NCBI RefSeq assembly: GCF_029961155.1
Contig: NZ_JASBRH010000025.1
Span: forward strand, 1 to 64,000
DNA: 64,000 nucleotides
DNA from: Pontibacterium granulatum
GTDB lineage: Bacteria > Pseudomonadota > Gammaproteobacteria > Pseudomonadales > Balneatricaceae
Direction of reading: 5' to 3'
The notes under the pieces were generated by a model that was given only the letters and a program-made list of their open reading frames with translations, made no database searches and was not told where the DNA came from. Numbering within the stretch: the first letter of the stretch is position 1; each line of letters starts with the position of its first letter. Positions 51,222 through 60,800 of the stretch are shown piece after piece. A program made the position numbers and the translations under genes.

Positions 51222-52154
51222 TTACTGACCGAGGGCCTTGTCCAGACCAGCCGGTTCGTTAATAGCAACAACGCTGAGCGGCTTGTGTACTTTCTTATTC
51301 AGACCAGACAATACCTTGCCCGGGCCGCATTCAACAGTAGACTCTACGCCCTGCTCAACCATTGCCTGAACACTCTTTGTCCAGAGCACTGGGCTGTAAA
51401 GCTGAGCCAGCAAGTTGTCTTTCAGCTGTTCAACGGACTGTGGCACAGACGCATCCACGTTCTGCATGACCGGAATAGCTGGTAGTTTAACTTCGATGTT
51501 TGCCAGTTCTACTGCCATCTTCTCGGCCGCTGGCTTCATCAGTGCACAGTGAGACGGTACGCTCACCGGCAGAGGAACAGCACGCTTAGCGCCTGCTTCC
51601 TTACATTTTTCGATCGCACGTTCTACTGCTGCTTTTTCGCCAGCGATTACGATCTGACCCGGGCAGTTGTAGTTAACAGGAGATACAACATCGCCTTCAG
51701 CTGCGGCTTCACACGCTGCTTCGATCGCATCATCGGCCAGGCCCAAAATCGCGGCCATTGCACCGGTACCGGCTGGAACAGCCTGCTGCATAAACTCACC
51801 GCGCAACTTAACCAGCTTAACACCATCAGCGAAGTCGATTGCACCTGCACACACCAGTGCAGTGTATTCACCCAGACTGTGACCAGCCATTACTGCGGGC
51901 TGCTCACCACCCTTTTCCTGCCACAAACGCCACAGCGCTACACCAGACGTCAGCAGTGCAGGCTGGGTCTTGTCAGTCTGGTTCAGATCTTCCGCTGGTC
52001 CGTTCTGAACCAGATCCCACAGATCGTAGCCCAGCACGTCGGATGCTTCAGCAAAAGTAGATTTAATTACCGGATTGGCTTCAGCCAGCTCTGCCAGCAT
52101 GCCAACCGCCTGGGAACCCTGTCCGGGAAAAACAAAAGCTAGAGACTGAGACAT
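51222..52154 (-). CDS. fabD: Malonyl-CoA:ACP transacylase
   Basis: 310 residues. LAFVFPGQGSQAVGMLAEL, the nucleophile elbow in VMAGHSLGEYTALVCAGAI, Arg in LRGEFMQQAVP and His in VPSHCALMKPAAEKM. Loads malonate on ACP. 24 bases before fabG. Confidence 0.96.
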   Translation of the reverse strand: MSQSLAFVFPGQGSQAVGMLAELAEANPVIKSTFAEASDVLGYDLWDLVQNGPAEDLNQTDKTQPALLTSGVALWRLWQEKGGEQPAVMAGHSLGEYTALVCAGAIDFADGVKLVKLRGEFMQQAVPAGTGAMAAILGLADDAIEAACEAAAEGDVVSPVNYNCPGQIVIAGEKAAVERAIEKCKEAGAKRAVPLPVSVPSHCALMKPAAEKMAVELANIEVKLPAIPVMQNVDASVPQSVEQLKDNLLAQLYSPVLWTKSVQAMVEQGVESTVECGPGKVLSGLNKKVHKPLSVVAINEPAGLDKALGQ

Positions 52155-52252
52155 GGTTTCCTCTTTAACTCCAATAAATTAACCTAATGTGAAGGTCGAA
52201 TCTGCCGTAGTGTACAGTATTCACAAACAAATAAAACAGCCGCACAGGGGGA

Positions 52253-53269
52253 TCAGGTTAGCTGATTCTCAACGTGACACCTAATGCGACTTGGCAGATC
52301 CATCTCTATTTCGGCAACAGCCTGATCCAACGCATATCCGAAGCATTTTTTATTCGCACCACCATGGCTTTTTACCACAATACCCTGCAGTCCCAGCAAG
52401 CTGGCACCGTTACGGCGCGATGGATCCATCTGTCGATTTAGCTCAGCAAGCACAGGACCTGCCAGCAATCCTAAAAATCGACGATAGATACCTTTTCGAA
52501 AACTTGCGCGCACTTTGTGACGAATCAGGTTTGCCAACCCTTCACTACCCTTTAGGGCGATATTCCCCACAAAACCATCACACACGACCACATCAGCACG
52601 ACCTCGAAAGATATCATCGCCTTCGATATAGCCAATGTAATTTAGTTCCCCGTGCTCAGAGATCAACCTGGACGCGAGCTTTACCTGCTCGTTTCCTTTT
52701 ATCTCTTCCTGCCCTACATTCAACAACCCCACGGTCGGCGCCTCGATCTGATCAACCGCCTGGGTCATTACAGAACCCATAATCGCGAACTGCAGCAGAT
52801 GCTCAGCGGCACAATCAACATTGGCCCCCAGATCAAGCATATAAGAATGACCTGTAAGCGTAGGCACCGCAGAGATAATGGCCGGACGATCGATACCAGG
52901 CAGCGTTTTGAGCACAAAACGCCCCAACACCATCAGCGCACCGGTATTACCTGCACTGACACACGCATCCGCCTGCTGTTCCGACACCTGCTTAAGTGCC
53001 AGATGCATAGACGAGCCTTTGCCATGACGTAACGCCATAGACGGCTTTACATCCATACCGATCACTTCGTCGGTGTGAATGACATCTAATCGATTAGCGA
53101 CTTCGGGTTTAATCTTGCGAATATAGGAGTGGATTTCGTCCTGATGACCTATTAGCTGGATCGTCAGGCGAGGATGACGGCTAAGCGCCTGTATGCTGGA
53201 GGGAACAGTAACGCGGGGACCGAAGTCCCCGCCCATCGCATCAACTGCGATGGTGTAATAGCGTGACAA
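52253..53269 (-). CDS. plsX: Phosphate acyltransferase PlsX
   Basis: 338 residues from TTG 53269, two bases after rpmF. YYTIAVDAMGGDFGPRVTVP, ALRHGKGSSMHLALKQV, DACVSAGNTGALM, DLGANVDCAAEHLLQFA and DGFVGNIALKGSEG match PlsX. It makes acyl-phosphate from acyl-ACP for phospholipid synthesis. The start codon is TTG with a weak ribosome site, consistent with coupling to rpmF. Confidence 0.95.
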   Translation of the reverse strand: MSRYYTIAVDAMGGDFGPRVTVPSSIQALSRHPRLTIQLIGHQDEIHSYIRKIKPEVANRLDVIHTDEVIGMDVKPSMALRHGKGSSMHLALKQVSEQQADACVSAGNTGALMVLGRFVLKTLPGIDRPAIISAVPTLTGHSYMLDLGANVDCAAEHLLQFAIMGSVMTQAVDQIEAPTVGLLNVGQEEIKGNEQVKLASRLISEHGELNYIGYIEGDDIFRGRADVVVCDGFVGNIALKGSEGLANLIRHKVRASFRKGIYRRFLGLLAGPVLAELNRQMDPSRRNGASLLGLQGIVVKSHGGANKKCFGYALDQAVAEIEMDLPSRIRCHVENQLT

Positions 53270-53271
53270 GC

Positions 53272-53454
53272 TTATTCGTCGCCCTGCTTGTTTACTACCT
53301 GCTGACCACGGTAAAAACCGTCTGCTGATACGTGGTGACGACGGTGAGTTTCACCAGTAGTTGCGTCAACAGACAGAGTTGGTCCGCTCAGTGCATCGTG
53401 GGAACGACGCATACCGCGCATAGAACGGGACTTTTTGCTCTTCTGAACTGCCAT
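53272..53454 (-). CDS. rpmF: Ribosomal protein L32
   Basis: 60 residues. [20 protein letters not shown], then [19 protein letters not shown]. Gammaproteobacterial form without zinc-binding Cys. Between yceD and plsX as usual. Confidence 0.97.
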   Translation of the reverse strand: MAVQKSKKSRSMRGMRRSHDALSGPTLSVDATTGETHRRHHVSADGFYRGQQVVNKQGDE

Positions 53455-53467
53455 GATTCAATAGCTC

Positions 53468-53995
53468 CTAGTTCGGCTTCTTACTGTTATTGGCCTTTAG
53501 TTCGGCCAATACGCTAAATGGATTCGGTTTATCGGTGCTTTGCGTCGTCTCTTCTTCACCAAATGAAGTCTGCACGCTGCAATCATCATGATAGGCAAAC
53601 TGAGGCAAACTGAGGATCAGTTCCTCTTCTATCATGCTGGCCAACTCTACCTCTTCCTCTTCAAGAAGAAGTGGGTCATAGACCCGTGGTAACTGTTTAA
53701 CCTGATCTTCGTTTAAAGTAACGGCAAGGTTAACAGTGGCCTCTGCGGCAACTTCGACCGGTTCGAGACAACGCTGGCATGTCATATAAACATTGCCTTC
53801 TGCACTGCCCTGTATAGTGCGAAACCGTTGTTCGTCTACGTCAAAATCCAGACTTACCTTCAACTCTCCCTCATCACTGCAGAGAAGAGTCAGTAACCTA
53901 GGCAGGTCTTTCGGCGTAATCAAACCTTCGATTCGCACGCCCCGCTCAGCAAGCTTACGCGGGTCAACTTTTTTTGGTAATGGTCGGTACGACAT
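53468..53995 (-). CDS. yceD: YceD/DUF177 family protein
   Basis: 175 residues. RKLAERGVRIEGLITPKDLP, a VYMTCQRCLEPVEV Cys pair, VYDPLLLEEEEVELASMIEE and the C-terminal NPFSVLAELKA match the family linked to 23S rRNA maturation and L32 expression. 13 bases before rpmF. Confidence 0.92.
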   Translation of the reverse strand: MSYRPLPKKVDPRKLAERGVRIEGLITPKDLPRLLTLLCSDEGELKVSLDFDVDEQRFRTIQGSAEGNVYMTCQRCLEPVEVAAEATVNLAVTLNEDQVKQLPRVYDPLLLEEEEVELASMIEEELILSLPQFAYHDDCSVQTSFGEEETTQSTDKPNPFSVLAELKANNSKKPN

Positions 53996-54118
53996 AAGCG
54001 CGCAATTCTAGGGACGAAAAGCCCTTCTGTCAAAGCCTTAAGTGCTTTAAATGTAGGATAAAACGGTTAATACTCTAATCCGCTTACTCTTTGTTATCTT
54101 AAAGGCCCACATCCACCT

Positions 54119-54697
54119 ATGCCGTCACTTGTTTTAGCATCCAGCTCCCCGTTCAGGCGCCAAATCCTTGATAAGTTGAATTTGGATTATGAATGCCGTT
54201 CTCCAAATATTGACGAAAGCCCACTTATTAACGAGAAAGCAATCCAACTTGTTGAACGCTTGGCAATCGCTAAAGCACAGGCAGTGGCAGAAACATATCC
54301 GGATGCGCTGATTATCGGATCGGATCAGGTTGCCGTTATTAACGGAAAAATCATCGGCAAACCCCACGACCATGAAAAAGCAGTACAACAACTAAAATCA
54401 GCGTCGGGTAATGCCGTAACATTTTATACCGGCCTGGCGCTTCACAACAGCACAACCGGAAACACCCAGAGCGAAGTGGTGCCATTCTCGGTTCACTTTC
54501 GCGAACTCAACGACACAATGATTGAGAACTACCTGCAGGCAGAGCAACCCTACAACTGCGCAGGCAGCTTCAAATCTGAAGGCATGGGTATCGCCCTGTT
54601 CGACAAACTCGAAGGCGATGATCCCAATACACTGATCGGCCTCCCCCTGATCCGCCTGATTAGAATGCTGGAGAACGAGAACTTCCCGGTTCTGTAA
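54119..54697 (+). CDS. Maf-like 7-methyl-GTP pyrophosphatase (YceF type)
   Basis: 192 residues. VLASSSPFRRQILDKLNLDY at the start, LIIGSDQVAVINGKIIGKP with the catalytic Asp, and YNCAGSFKSEGMGIALFDKL. The SSPFRR start places it in the YceF (m7GTP) subgroup. House-cleaning of modified nucleotides. Divergent from yceD. Confidence 0.9.
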   Translation: MPSLVLASSSPFRRQILDKLNLDYECRSPNIDESPLINEKAIQLVERLAIAKAQAVAETYPDALIIGSDQVAVINGKIIGKPHDHEKAVQQLKSASGNAVTFYTGLALHNSTTGNTQSEVVPFSVHFRELNDTMIENYLQAEQPYNCAGSFKSEGMGIALFDKLEGDDPNTLIGLPLIRLIRMLENENFPVL

Positions 54698-54723
54698 GTT
54701 CACTTCTGCTTGCCACACAACAC

Positions 54724-55311
54724 CTACCGAATGTCGCGCTTTTCTTTCGGAAATAACCAAAACGCAAACCAACGACTAAAGCGCGGCATCAATACATAGC
54801 TCATCAGCACCATCACCACCGCAGTTACCAAGATTGAGCGCGGCACCAGCGGCAGCTGCGCAAGCAGATCGCCGAACAACCAGAAAATCAGCGTAACCGT
54901 CGGACACAACGCCAACCAGCTCACACACGTCATTTTGTATTTTGGCGGAGGCTGTACGGGGTTCTGTCCGGGCATCGAGAACCAGGTGACCAGCCCTGAT
55001 GTTACTTCAATCTGGCTAGGCGTCTCCAGCAAACACTCAATCCCCTTCAGCCATTCCGCACGCTCTGACGAATCCTGCCAGTTCTGCAGATCCTCCTGAG
55101 AGCGGAATTTAAAGATGATTCGGTATTCGGGGTCAGCGTCAGTCGATGGGCGAAACATGTTCGTCCCCATATAGCCGGGAAACGGCGCAGCAGCCTCGGT
55201 CATCTTGTTACTAAGATGCTCAAACGCTTCTTCACATCCGTTTTTTACCCGACGGGAAATCACCACCGTTACCGGGGTAGTTCCTGAAACACCCTGCTCG
55301 CTGCTCATCAT
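54724..55311 (-). CDS. Antibiotic biosynthesis monooxygenase-domain membrane protein
   Basis: 195 residues. Residues about 14-105 form an ABM dimeric alpha-beta barrel (TVVISRRVKNGCEEAFEHLS, GTNMFRPS, YRIIFKFRSQEDLQNWQDS). Two or three C-terminal membrane helices follow (WLALCPTVTLIFWLFGDLL; SILVTAVVMVLMSYVLMP). This ABM-plus-membrane layout is known in uncharacterised proteins. Substrate unknown. Start is one of two adjacent ATG codons. Confidence 0.85.
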   Translation of the reverse strand: MMSSEQGVSGTTPVTVVISRRVKNGCEEAFEHLSNKMTEAAAPFPGYMGTNMFRPSTDADPEYRIIFKFRSQEDLQNWQDSSERAEWLKGIECLLETPSQIEVTSGLVTWFSMPGQNPVQPPPKYKMTCVSWLALCPTVTLIFWLFGDLLAQLPLVPRSILVTAVVMVLMSYVLMPRFSRWFAFWLFPKEKRDIR

Positions 55312-55463
55312 ACGCGTTACCTATACAGCTGAATTCTCGACCCTGCAGATCCCAAAACAGTATAAAGGTCGTAGTTTCAGGATAAACACGCAGATCTGAG
55401 ACTTTAATTCCCGAATATGGGATAGCCTCGTCCCACGCCAGCTCTGCCTTTAATCACCATCCA

Positions 55464-55493
55464 CAAAAAAGGAGAGCCAAAGCTCTCCTTTTT
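55464..55493. terminator. Terminator after sppA
   Basis: AAAAAAGGAGAGC, CAAA, GCTCTCCTTTTT is a perfect stem-loop with T-runs on both strands, 25 bases after the sppA stop. Confidence 0.9.
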
Positions 55494-55517
55494 AAGACCA
55501 GTACAAAACTGTCGATA

Positions 55518-56540
55518 TCACTTCAGCTGAAGCGTATTACCGTTCAGACCCAGCTCAGTCGCAATTGTTTTTGCGAACGTGATACTGAAACGATCGAGTA
55601 CTTTCTGCCAAACATCTGGTTGCGAGGTGTAATCCACAATCTCTTCGGCACCCACCAGTTCGCGAGCTACGTAGCTTGTGCTAGCCAAACCATCAAGTAG
55701 ACCAAGCTCCAACGCCTGCTCCCCGGACCAGACAAGACCCGTAAAGAGTTTTTGATCGTCCTTCAGGCGATCTCCACGCCCTTTCTTAACCTGCTCGATA
55801 AACTGACGATGCGTGGTATCCAGGACCTGCTGCCACAACCGTGTTTCATGGTCGTTTTGCGGACTAAACGGGTCAAGCAACGCTTTGTGTTCGCCTGCGG
55901 TGTACAAGCGTCGCTCCACACCTACCTTTTCCATCAAGTCTACAAAACCAAAGCCGCCGGCAACCACACCGATTGAGCCCACGAGGCTCGCCTTGTCTGC
56001 GTAGATTTCATCCGCAGACGCCGCGATATAATATGCACCGGATGCACCGATATCCACGATTACGGCGTAAACCTTCTTCTCGGGATATAGCGCACGTAGA
56101 CGCTTCACTTCATCGTAAATATAACCAGACTGCACAGGACTGCCACCGGGGCTGTTGATGCGCAGGACAACGGCTTTAGAGTTTTCGGCTTCAAACGCTT
56201 CACGCATCGCCCACACAATCTTGTCGGCGCTCGCCTCTTCGCTTGCTGCTATTGGCCCCTGAATATTGATGACTGCGGTGTGCTCTTTTACATCAGCACC
56301 GCCCTCCGAAGAGAAGCCACCAAACAGGCCAACGCCCAACAGTGCAAACAGGTACAAGAACGTCAGCGACTTGAACAGAATCCCCCAACGACGCGAACGC
56401 CGCTGCTCGGTATACAGCCCGTCAACCAGTCGCTCCAGCAGGCGCCACTCCTTGCCGTCCTGATTTGCGCGCAACTTATCCAGCGCTTCTGCCGCTGGAT
56501 GATCCACCTTTTCGGGTTCGTTCCAGTGATTGTCTGACAT
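55518..56540 (-). CDS. sppA: Signal peptide peptidase SppA-type S49 protease
   Basis: 340 residues, short (36 kDa) form. One membrane helix (LTFLYLFALLGVGLFGG), then VVLRINSPGGSPVQSGYIYD, catalytic Ser in DIGASGAYYIAASADEIYA and Lys-bearing segment later (ADKASLVGSIGVVAGGFGF; Lys in ERRLYTAGEHKALLDPF). Degrades cleaved signal peptides at the inner membrane. Two bases from the HAD gene. Confidence 0.93.
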   Translation of the reverse strand: MSDNHWNEPEKVDHPAAEALDKLRANQDGKEWRLLERLVDGLYTEQRRSRRWGILFKSLTFLYLFALLGVGLFGGFSSEGGADVKEHTAVINIQGPIAASEEASADKIVWAMREAFEAENSKAVVLRINSPGGSPVQSGYIYDEVKRLRALYPEKKVYAVIVDIGASGAYYIAASADEIYADKASLVGSIGVVAGGFGFVDLMEKVGVERRLYTAGEHKALLDPFSPQNDHETRLWQQVLDTTHRQFIEQVKKGRGDRLKDDQKLFTGLVWSGEQALELGLLDGLASTSYVARELVGAEEIVDYTSQPDVWQKVLDRFSITFAKTIATELGLNGNTLQLK

Positions 56541-56542
56541 AA

Positions 56543-57211
56543 TTAGACGGTTTCCTCCAATGTGTATCGGGTTTCAATCCAGGCTTCCAGCTCCGGAAAG
56601 TTATGCACCACCAAAACCGGATCATACTTCATCAGGCGATCCAGATGATGAGCGCCGTAGCTGACTGCGATCACATCCATACCGGCACGACGCCCCATAT
56701 CCAAATCGTATTCAGTATCGCCAATCATTAGCGCTTCAGATGCTTTGACGCCAGTTTCAGCCAGAATCTCCTCTAGCATATGCGGGTCAGGTTTGGATGT
56801 CGTTTCATCGGCACAGCGAGACGTTTCAAATACATACGCCAGACCGGTTTCTGCAAACACACGATCCAATCCCTTGCGGCTTTTGCCTGTCGCAACCGCC
56901 ATACGGATACCGTTGTTATGCATACGGTCCAGACTATGCTGCGCGCCAGGAAACAAATGTGTAGGTGTTTCATCAGCGCCCAGATAGTAATGACCGTAAC
57001 GCTCACGCATTGCCTGTATCTCTTCGTCAGTTACCATCGGAATAAGTTCACGAATTGCTTCCGGCAAACCCAAGCCAATGATGTTACGCACTGCTTCATC
57101 GGTCAGTTCACCCAGGCTCAGATCCCGGGCAGCCGCCTGCATGCTGGAAACGATACGTGCTGCAGAATCGATCACGGTTCCATCCCAATCGAAAATCAGT
57201 AACTTGTACAA
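56543..57211 (-). CDS. HAD-family phosphatase (phosphoglycolate phosphatase-like)
   Basis: About 223 residues if TTG 57211 is the start: AGGGG lies exactly seven bases upstream and the protein then begins YKLLIFDWDGTVIDSAARI. The open frame extends to 57262 with an ATG at 57235. Catalytic Asp pair in FDWDGT, Thr/Ser in MAVATGKSRKGLDRVF, and EALMIGDTEYDLDMGRRAGM. In Pseudomonas-type genomes this gene sits between rluC and sppA; rluC is not present here. Confidence 0.88.
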   Translation of the reverse strand: MYKLLIFDWDGTVIDSAARIVSSMQAAARDLSLGELTDEAVRNIIGLGLPEAIRELIPMVTDEEIQAMRERYGHYYLGADETPTHLFPGAQHSLDRMHNNGIRMAVATGKSRKGLDRVFAETGLAYVFETSRCADETTSKPDPHMLEEILAETGVKASEALMIGDTEYDLDMGRRAGMDVIAVSYGAHHLDRLMKYDPVLVVHNFPELEAWIETRYTLEETV

Positions 57212-57379
57212 AGTACTACCCCTAAGTTTAAGCATAACGGAGAGATTTGGCTGGTTCCCCAACCCACAGGCGCATTATGCCTGTAAAGATATGACAGAAG
57301 AACCAGAGATGCGCGGGATGAGCAGGAGCGAAAAGCAATCCAGGCCAGAGGTATCTGGCCTGGTGCTATACGCGAGCGA

Positions 57380-58126
57380 TCAGTTTTCCTGAATCACCGG
57401 GCGGATCAGCAGCTCACTCACATCCACATAAGGCGGCTGGGTGATCGCATAGAGGATACCGTTAGCGATATCTTCCGGCTTTAGAATTGGGCTGTCTTCG
57501 GCGTACATATTATCTTTTACAGCACTGCGAATCTTTTCATGGGCAATACTATCCGGCAGCTCCGTATCCACCGAGCCCGGCTGGATATCGGTCACTCGCA
57601 CGCCAAAGCGGATCGCTTCTTTGCGCAGGGTATCGGAGATCGCTCGCACCGCATGTTTGGTACCGCCATACACACCCGCACTCTGATAGGTCAGCCGTGC
57701 AGCAACAGAGCTGATATTAACGATATGACCATCCTTACGCTCGGCCATTCCCGGATAAACCGCATTGATCGCGTACAGCACACCTTTGATGTTCACGTCG
57801 ATCATTCGATCCCACTCATCCACACGACCAGACAGAATCGGGCTGATTGGCATGGTACCTGCGTTGTTGATCAGGATATCGATACCACCTTTGTCGGCCA
57901 GCTGCTGACCCAGCGCTTCCATACCGCCGCGATCGGATACATCGACTACTGCGATTTCACAGCTGCCACCGCTATTACGGATCTCTTCAGACAGCGCTTC
58001 CAGCTTTTCCTGACGACGCGCTGACAGCACAACGTGCGCACCTTCACCTGCCAGCAGACGTGCAGTTGCGGCACCAATACCACTGCTCGCACCGGTAATC
58101 CAAACCTTTTTATCTTTTAATTTCAT
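57380..58126 (-). CDS. Short-chain dehydrogenase/reductase
   Basis: 248 residues. KVWITGASSGIGAATARLLA, LINNAGTMPISPILSGRVDE, Ser in IVNISSVAARLTYQSAG, Y-x3-K in VYGGTKHAVRAISDTLR, and IQPGSVDTELPDSI. Resembles the NADP-dependent YdfG-like classical SDRs acting on hydroxy acids or ketones. Located beside paa genes on the same strand as paaN; a role in aromatic or fatty acid side routes is conjecture. Confidence 0.88.
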   Translation of the reverse strand: MKLKDKKVWITGASSGIGAATARLLAGEGAHVVLSARRQEKLEALSEEIRNSGGSCEIAVVDVSDRGGMEALGQQLADKGGIDILINNAGTMPISPILSGRVDEWDRMIDVNIKGVLYAINAVYPGMAERKDGHIVNISSVAARLTYQSAGVYGGTKHAVRAISDTLRKEAIRFGVRVTDIQPGSVDTELPDSIAHEKIRSAVKDNMYAEDSPILKPEDIANGILYAITQPPYVDVSELLIRPVIQEN

Positions 58127-58260
58127 AGCATTACCTTACATACCTCATGCAGTGAGATACAACAAAAATAACTCGACACACTGCCAGGCTCAGTCCGTTA
58201 AAACAAAAACGCCGCCACACACCTTCAGGCGTATGACGGCGATAGCATAACGAAAAACGT

Positions 58261-59046
58261 TTATCGGTGTTTAAATTCCGGCTTACGCTTCTCGGCAAAT
58301 GCCGTCATTCCCTCTTTGCAATCTTCGAATGCAAATGTCGCTTCAAAGGCACGGCGCTCAAAACGCAGACCGTCTCGCAGGTTGGCATCCACCGCCATGT
58401 TCACGGATTCTTTGATGTAAGCAACAGCTGGACGGGAGTTAGACGCAATCTTACGCGCGGTTTTGAATGCCGCTTCTGCAAGCTCGTCTGCAGGAACAAT
58501 ACGTGCAACCAGGCCAGAACGATCAGCTTCTTCAGCATCCATCATGCGACCGCTCAGGCACATCTCCATCGCCTTCGCCTTACCCACCGCCTTGGTCAGT
58601 CGCTGAGTACCGCCAGCCCCCGGCATAGTGCCGATACCGATCTCCGGCTGACCAAATTTCGCACTATTAGCCGCGATGATGAAATCACACGCCATCACCA
58701 TCTCACAACCGCCACCCAGGGCAAATCCTGCTACCGCGGCGATCACCGGCTTGCGCGCTTCATCGATTGCTCGCCAGCAGTCACGCTGGATGTAAGGAAA
58801 ATCCTTCTGGTACAGATCGATAAAGCTCTGATCCTTCATCTCTTTGATGTCAGCACCGGCTGCAAACACCTGATCACCACCGGTAATCACGATACAGCCT
58901 ACAGCTTCGTCCGCTTCCAGCGCATCGACCGCCTCACCCACTTCACGGGTCAGAGTCACGTTCAGCGCATTCATCGCCTTCGGACGGTTCAGGGTAATGG
59001 TGCCAACCCCGTCTTTGATATCAACCAGAATACATTCGTAGCTCAT
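58261..59046 (-). CDS. Enoyl-CoA hydratase, PaaF-like paralogue
   Basis: 261 residues from ATG 59046 (AAAGGATC upstream). Crotonase fold: TITLNRPKAMNALNV, FAAGADIKEMKDQSF, oxyanion AGFALGGGCEMVMACDFIIA, and catalytic Glu pair in FGQPEIGIGTMPGAGGTQRL. A full set of active residues, so a true hydratase. A close relative of the paaF product at 61457-62236; two copies in one cluster suggest partly split duties. Confidence 0.92.
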   Translation of the reverse strand: MSYECILVDIKDGVGTITLNRPKAMNALNVTLTREVGEAVDALEADEAVGCIVITGGDQVFAAGADIKEMKDQSFIDLYQKDFPYIQRDCWRAIDEARKPVIAAVAGFALGGGCEMVMACDFIIAANSAKFGQPEIGIGTMPGAGGTQRLTKAVGKAKAMEMCLSGRMMDAEEADRSGLVARIVPADELAEAAFKTARKIASNSRPAVAYIKESVNMAVDANLRDGLRFERRAFEATFAFEDCKEGMTAFAEKRKPEFKHR

Positions 59047-59129
59047 GGTTTGATCCTTTCTAATCACTTATAAATCGGGGCGAATAAATCGCCCCGAACA
59101 GTTACAGCTTGTCGATCAACGCAACCCGA

Positions 59130-60800
59130 TTACTTAGGGTGACGACGGCTCTGTACTACACGGAAGCGGTTCGCTACGTACGCCAGATCAGACAGACATG
59201 CGTTTGCAGCCGGGTTGCAACCTGTTGCGTGGAAGTCGGAGAACGCAGCACTCTGGTTCACAAACACGCCGCCAGTCAGGTTGCAGGACAATGCTACACC
59301 TGCATCCAGTGCCGCTTCTTCGATCGCATCCAGAACATCGTCGCTGGAAGAGTAGCAACCCATGGTGATCGCACCGTGCTCTTTAACCGCTTTGTTCGCC
59401 AGCGCGATGCTCTGCTCGCTGCTCTCGGTCTTAATGACGAAGGAGATCGGACCGAACAGCTCCTTCATGTAAGTCTCTTCTTTGTCTGCGTCGATCTTCA
59501 TGATCAGCGGGCTGTGAACACGTGCATCTTTAAACCATGGATTTTCCATCGCTTCAGAGTCACGAATCACCTCACCCAGACCACGACTCTCTTCGATACG
59601 CTGTGCAGTCACTTCCGCCTGGATCGCACCCAGCACCATTGCAGCACGTTCCGGATCGGACAGGAACTTGGTTACGCCGGTAGAGATCGCTTCTGCCACT
59701 TCATCGAAGGACTTGTGCCCCAGATCGGTTTCGATACCGCCTGCTGGTACGAAGATATCCTGCGGCGTGGTACACATCTGGCCGGAGTACAGGCTCAGCG
59801 TGAAGGACAGGTTGCGAATCATGCCTTTGAAGTCATCGGTAGAGTCGATGATGATGGTGTTTACACCCGCTTTCTCGGTATAAACCTGCGCCTGAGGGCA
59901 GTTGTTTTCCAGCCAGTCACCAAACCAGGTGTTACCGGTAAAGTCGATCAGGCGCACTTCTTCACGCTGTGCCAGATCCATAGTGCAAGGTTTCGCAGCA
60001 TCTTCATCGATCACCATGGATACAATGTGCGCTGGCAGACCGTTCTCAACCAGGACTTCTTGTGCAATCTTGATAGAAATTGCTGCTGGCAGGATACCTG
60101 CTGGATGTGGCTTAACCACAACCGGGTTGCCGGTTACCAGAGATGCAAAAAGACCCGGGTAGGTGTTCCACGTTGGGAACGTGGAGCAACCGATCACCAA
60201 ACCTACACCTCGACCAACAACGGTGAATTTCTTATCCATCACCAGCGGGTCGTGTTTACCCTGCGGCTTAGTCCATGTTGCAGTGCCTGGCGCAGAGGTC
60301 ATCGCCTCATATGCGTATGCAACAGCTTCCAGACCACGGTCCTGCGCGTGAGGGCCACCCGCCTGGAACGCCATCATGAAGCCTTGGCCGGAGGTGTGCA
60401 TTACGGAGTAACCGATCTCGAAGCTACGCTTGTTGATACGCTCCAGAATTTCCAGACAGATACCCACGCGGCCTTCTACGCCAACATCACGCCATGCCTT
60501 CTGCGCATCTTTCATTGCAGGCAGCAGCACATCCAGATCAACCAGTGGGTATTTAACGTTCAGATCAAAACCGTAAGGTGATTTTTCGCTGCCCGCTTCA
60601 CCTGTGATACCAGGCATATCCAGTTCAAAAGACTGACCGATGTAAGCCTTGAATGCTTCTTCACCGTCTTTATTAGCAGTCTCACCGTACTTACGCGGGC
60701 TTGGGTTTTCCGGGTAAGGACTGAAGTAGTCGCGTTGGTGGATTGCGTTCAACGCACCCTTCAGGGTGTCCTGGTGTTTCTCAAACAGGTTCTGGCTCAT
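59130..60800 (-). CDS. paaN: Phenylacetic acid degradation protein PaaN (aldehyde dehydrogenase-like)
   Basis: 556 residues, the length of the PaaN family. N-terminal YFSPYPENPSPRKYGETA is typical of this group. ALDH core: GCSTFPTWNTYPGLFASLVT, LIDFTGNTWFGDWLENN, nucleophile Cys in SLYSGQMCTTPQDIFVP and ELFGPISFVIKTES. In the stand-alone form it oxidises the ring-cleavage semialdehyde; there is no MaoC hydratase domain as in PaaZ. Divergent from paaFGH. Confidence 0.92.
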   Translation of the reverse strand: MSQNLFEKHQDTLKGALNAIHQRDYFSPYPENPSPRKYGETANKDGEEAFKAYIGQSFELDMPGITGEAGSEKSPYGFDLNVKYPLVDLDVLLPAMKDAQKAWRDVGVEGRVGICLEILERINKRSFEIGYSVMHTSGQGFMMAFQAGGPHAQDRGLEAVAYAYEAMTSAPGTATWTKPQGKHDPLVMDKKFTVVGRGVGLVIGCSTFPTWNTYPGLFASLVTGNPVVVKPHPAGILPAAISIKIAQEVLVENGLPAHIVSMVIDEDAAKPCTMDLAQREEVRLIDFTGNTWFGDWLENNCPQAQVYTEKAGVNTIIIDSTDDFKGMIRNLSFTLSLYSGQMCTTPQDIFVPAGGIETDLGHKSFDEVAEAISTGVTKFLSDPERAAMVLGAIQAEVTAQRIEESRGLGEVIRDSEAMENPWFKDARVHSPLIMKIDADKEETYMKELFGPISFVIKTESSEQSIALANKAVKEHGAITMGCYSSSDDVLDAIEEAALDAGVALSCNLTGGVFVNQSAAFSDFHATGCNPAANACLSDLAYVANRFRVVQSRRHPK

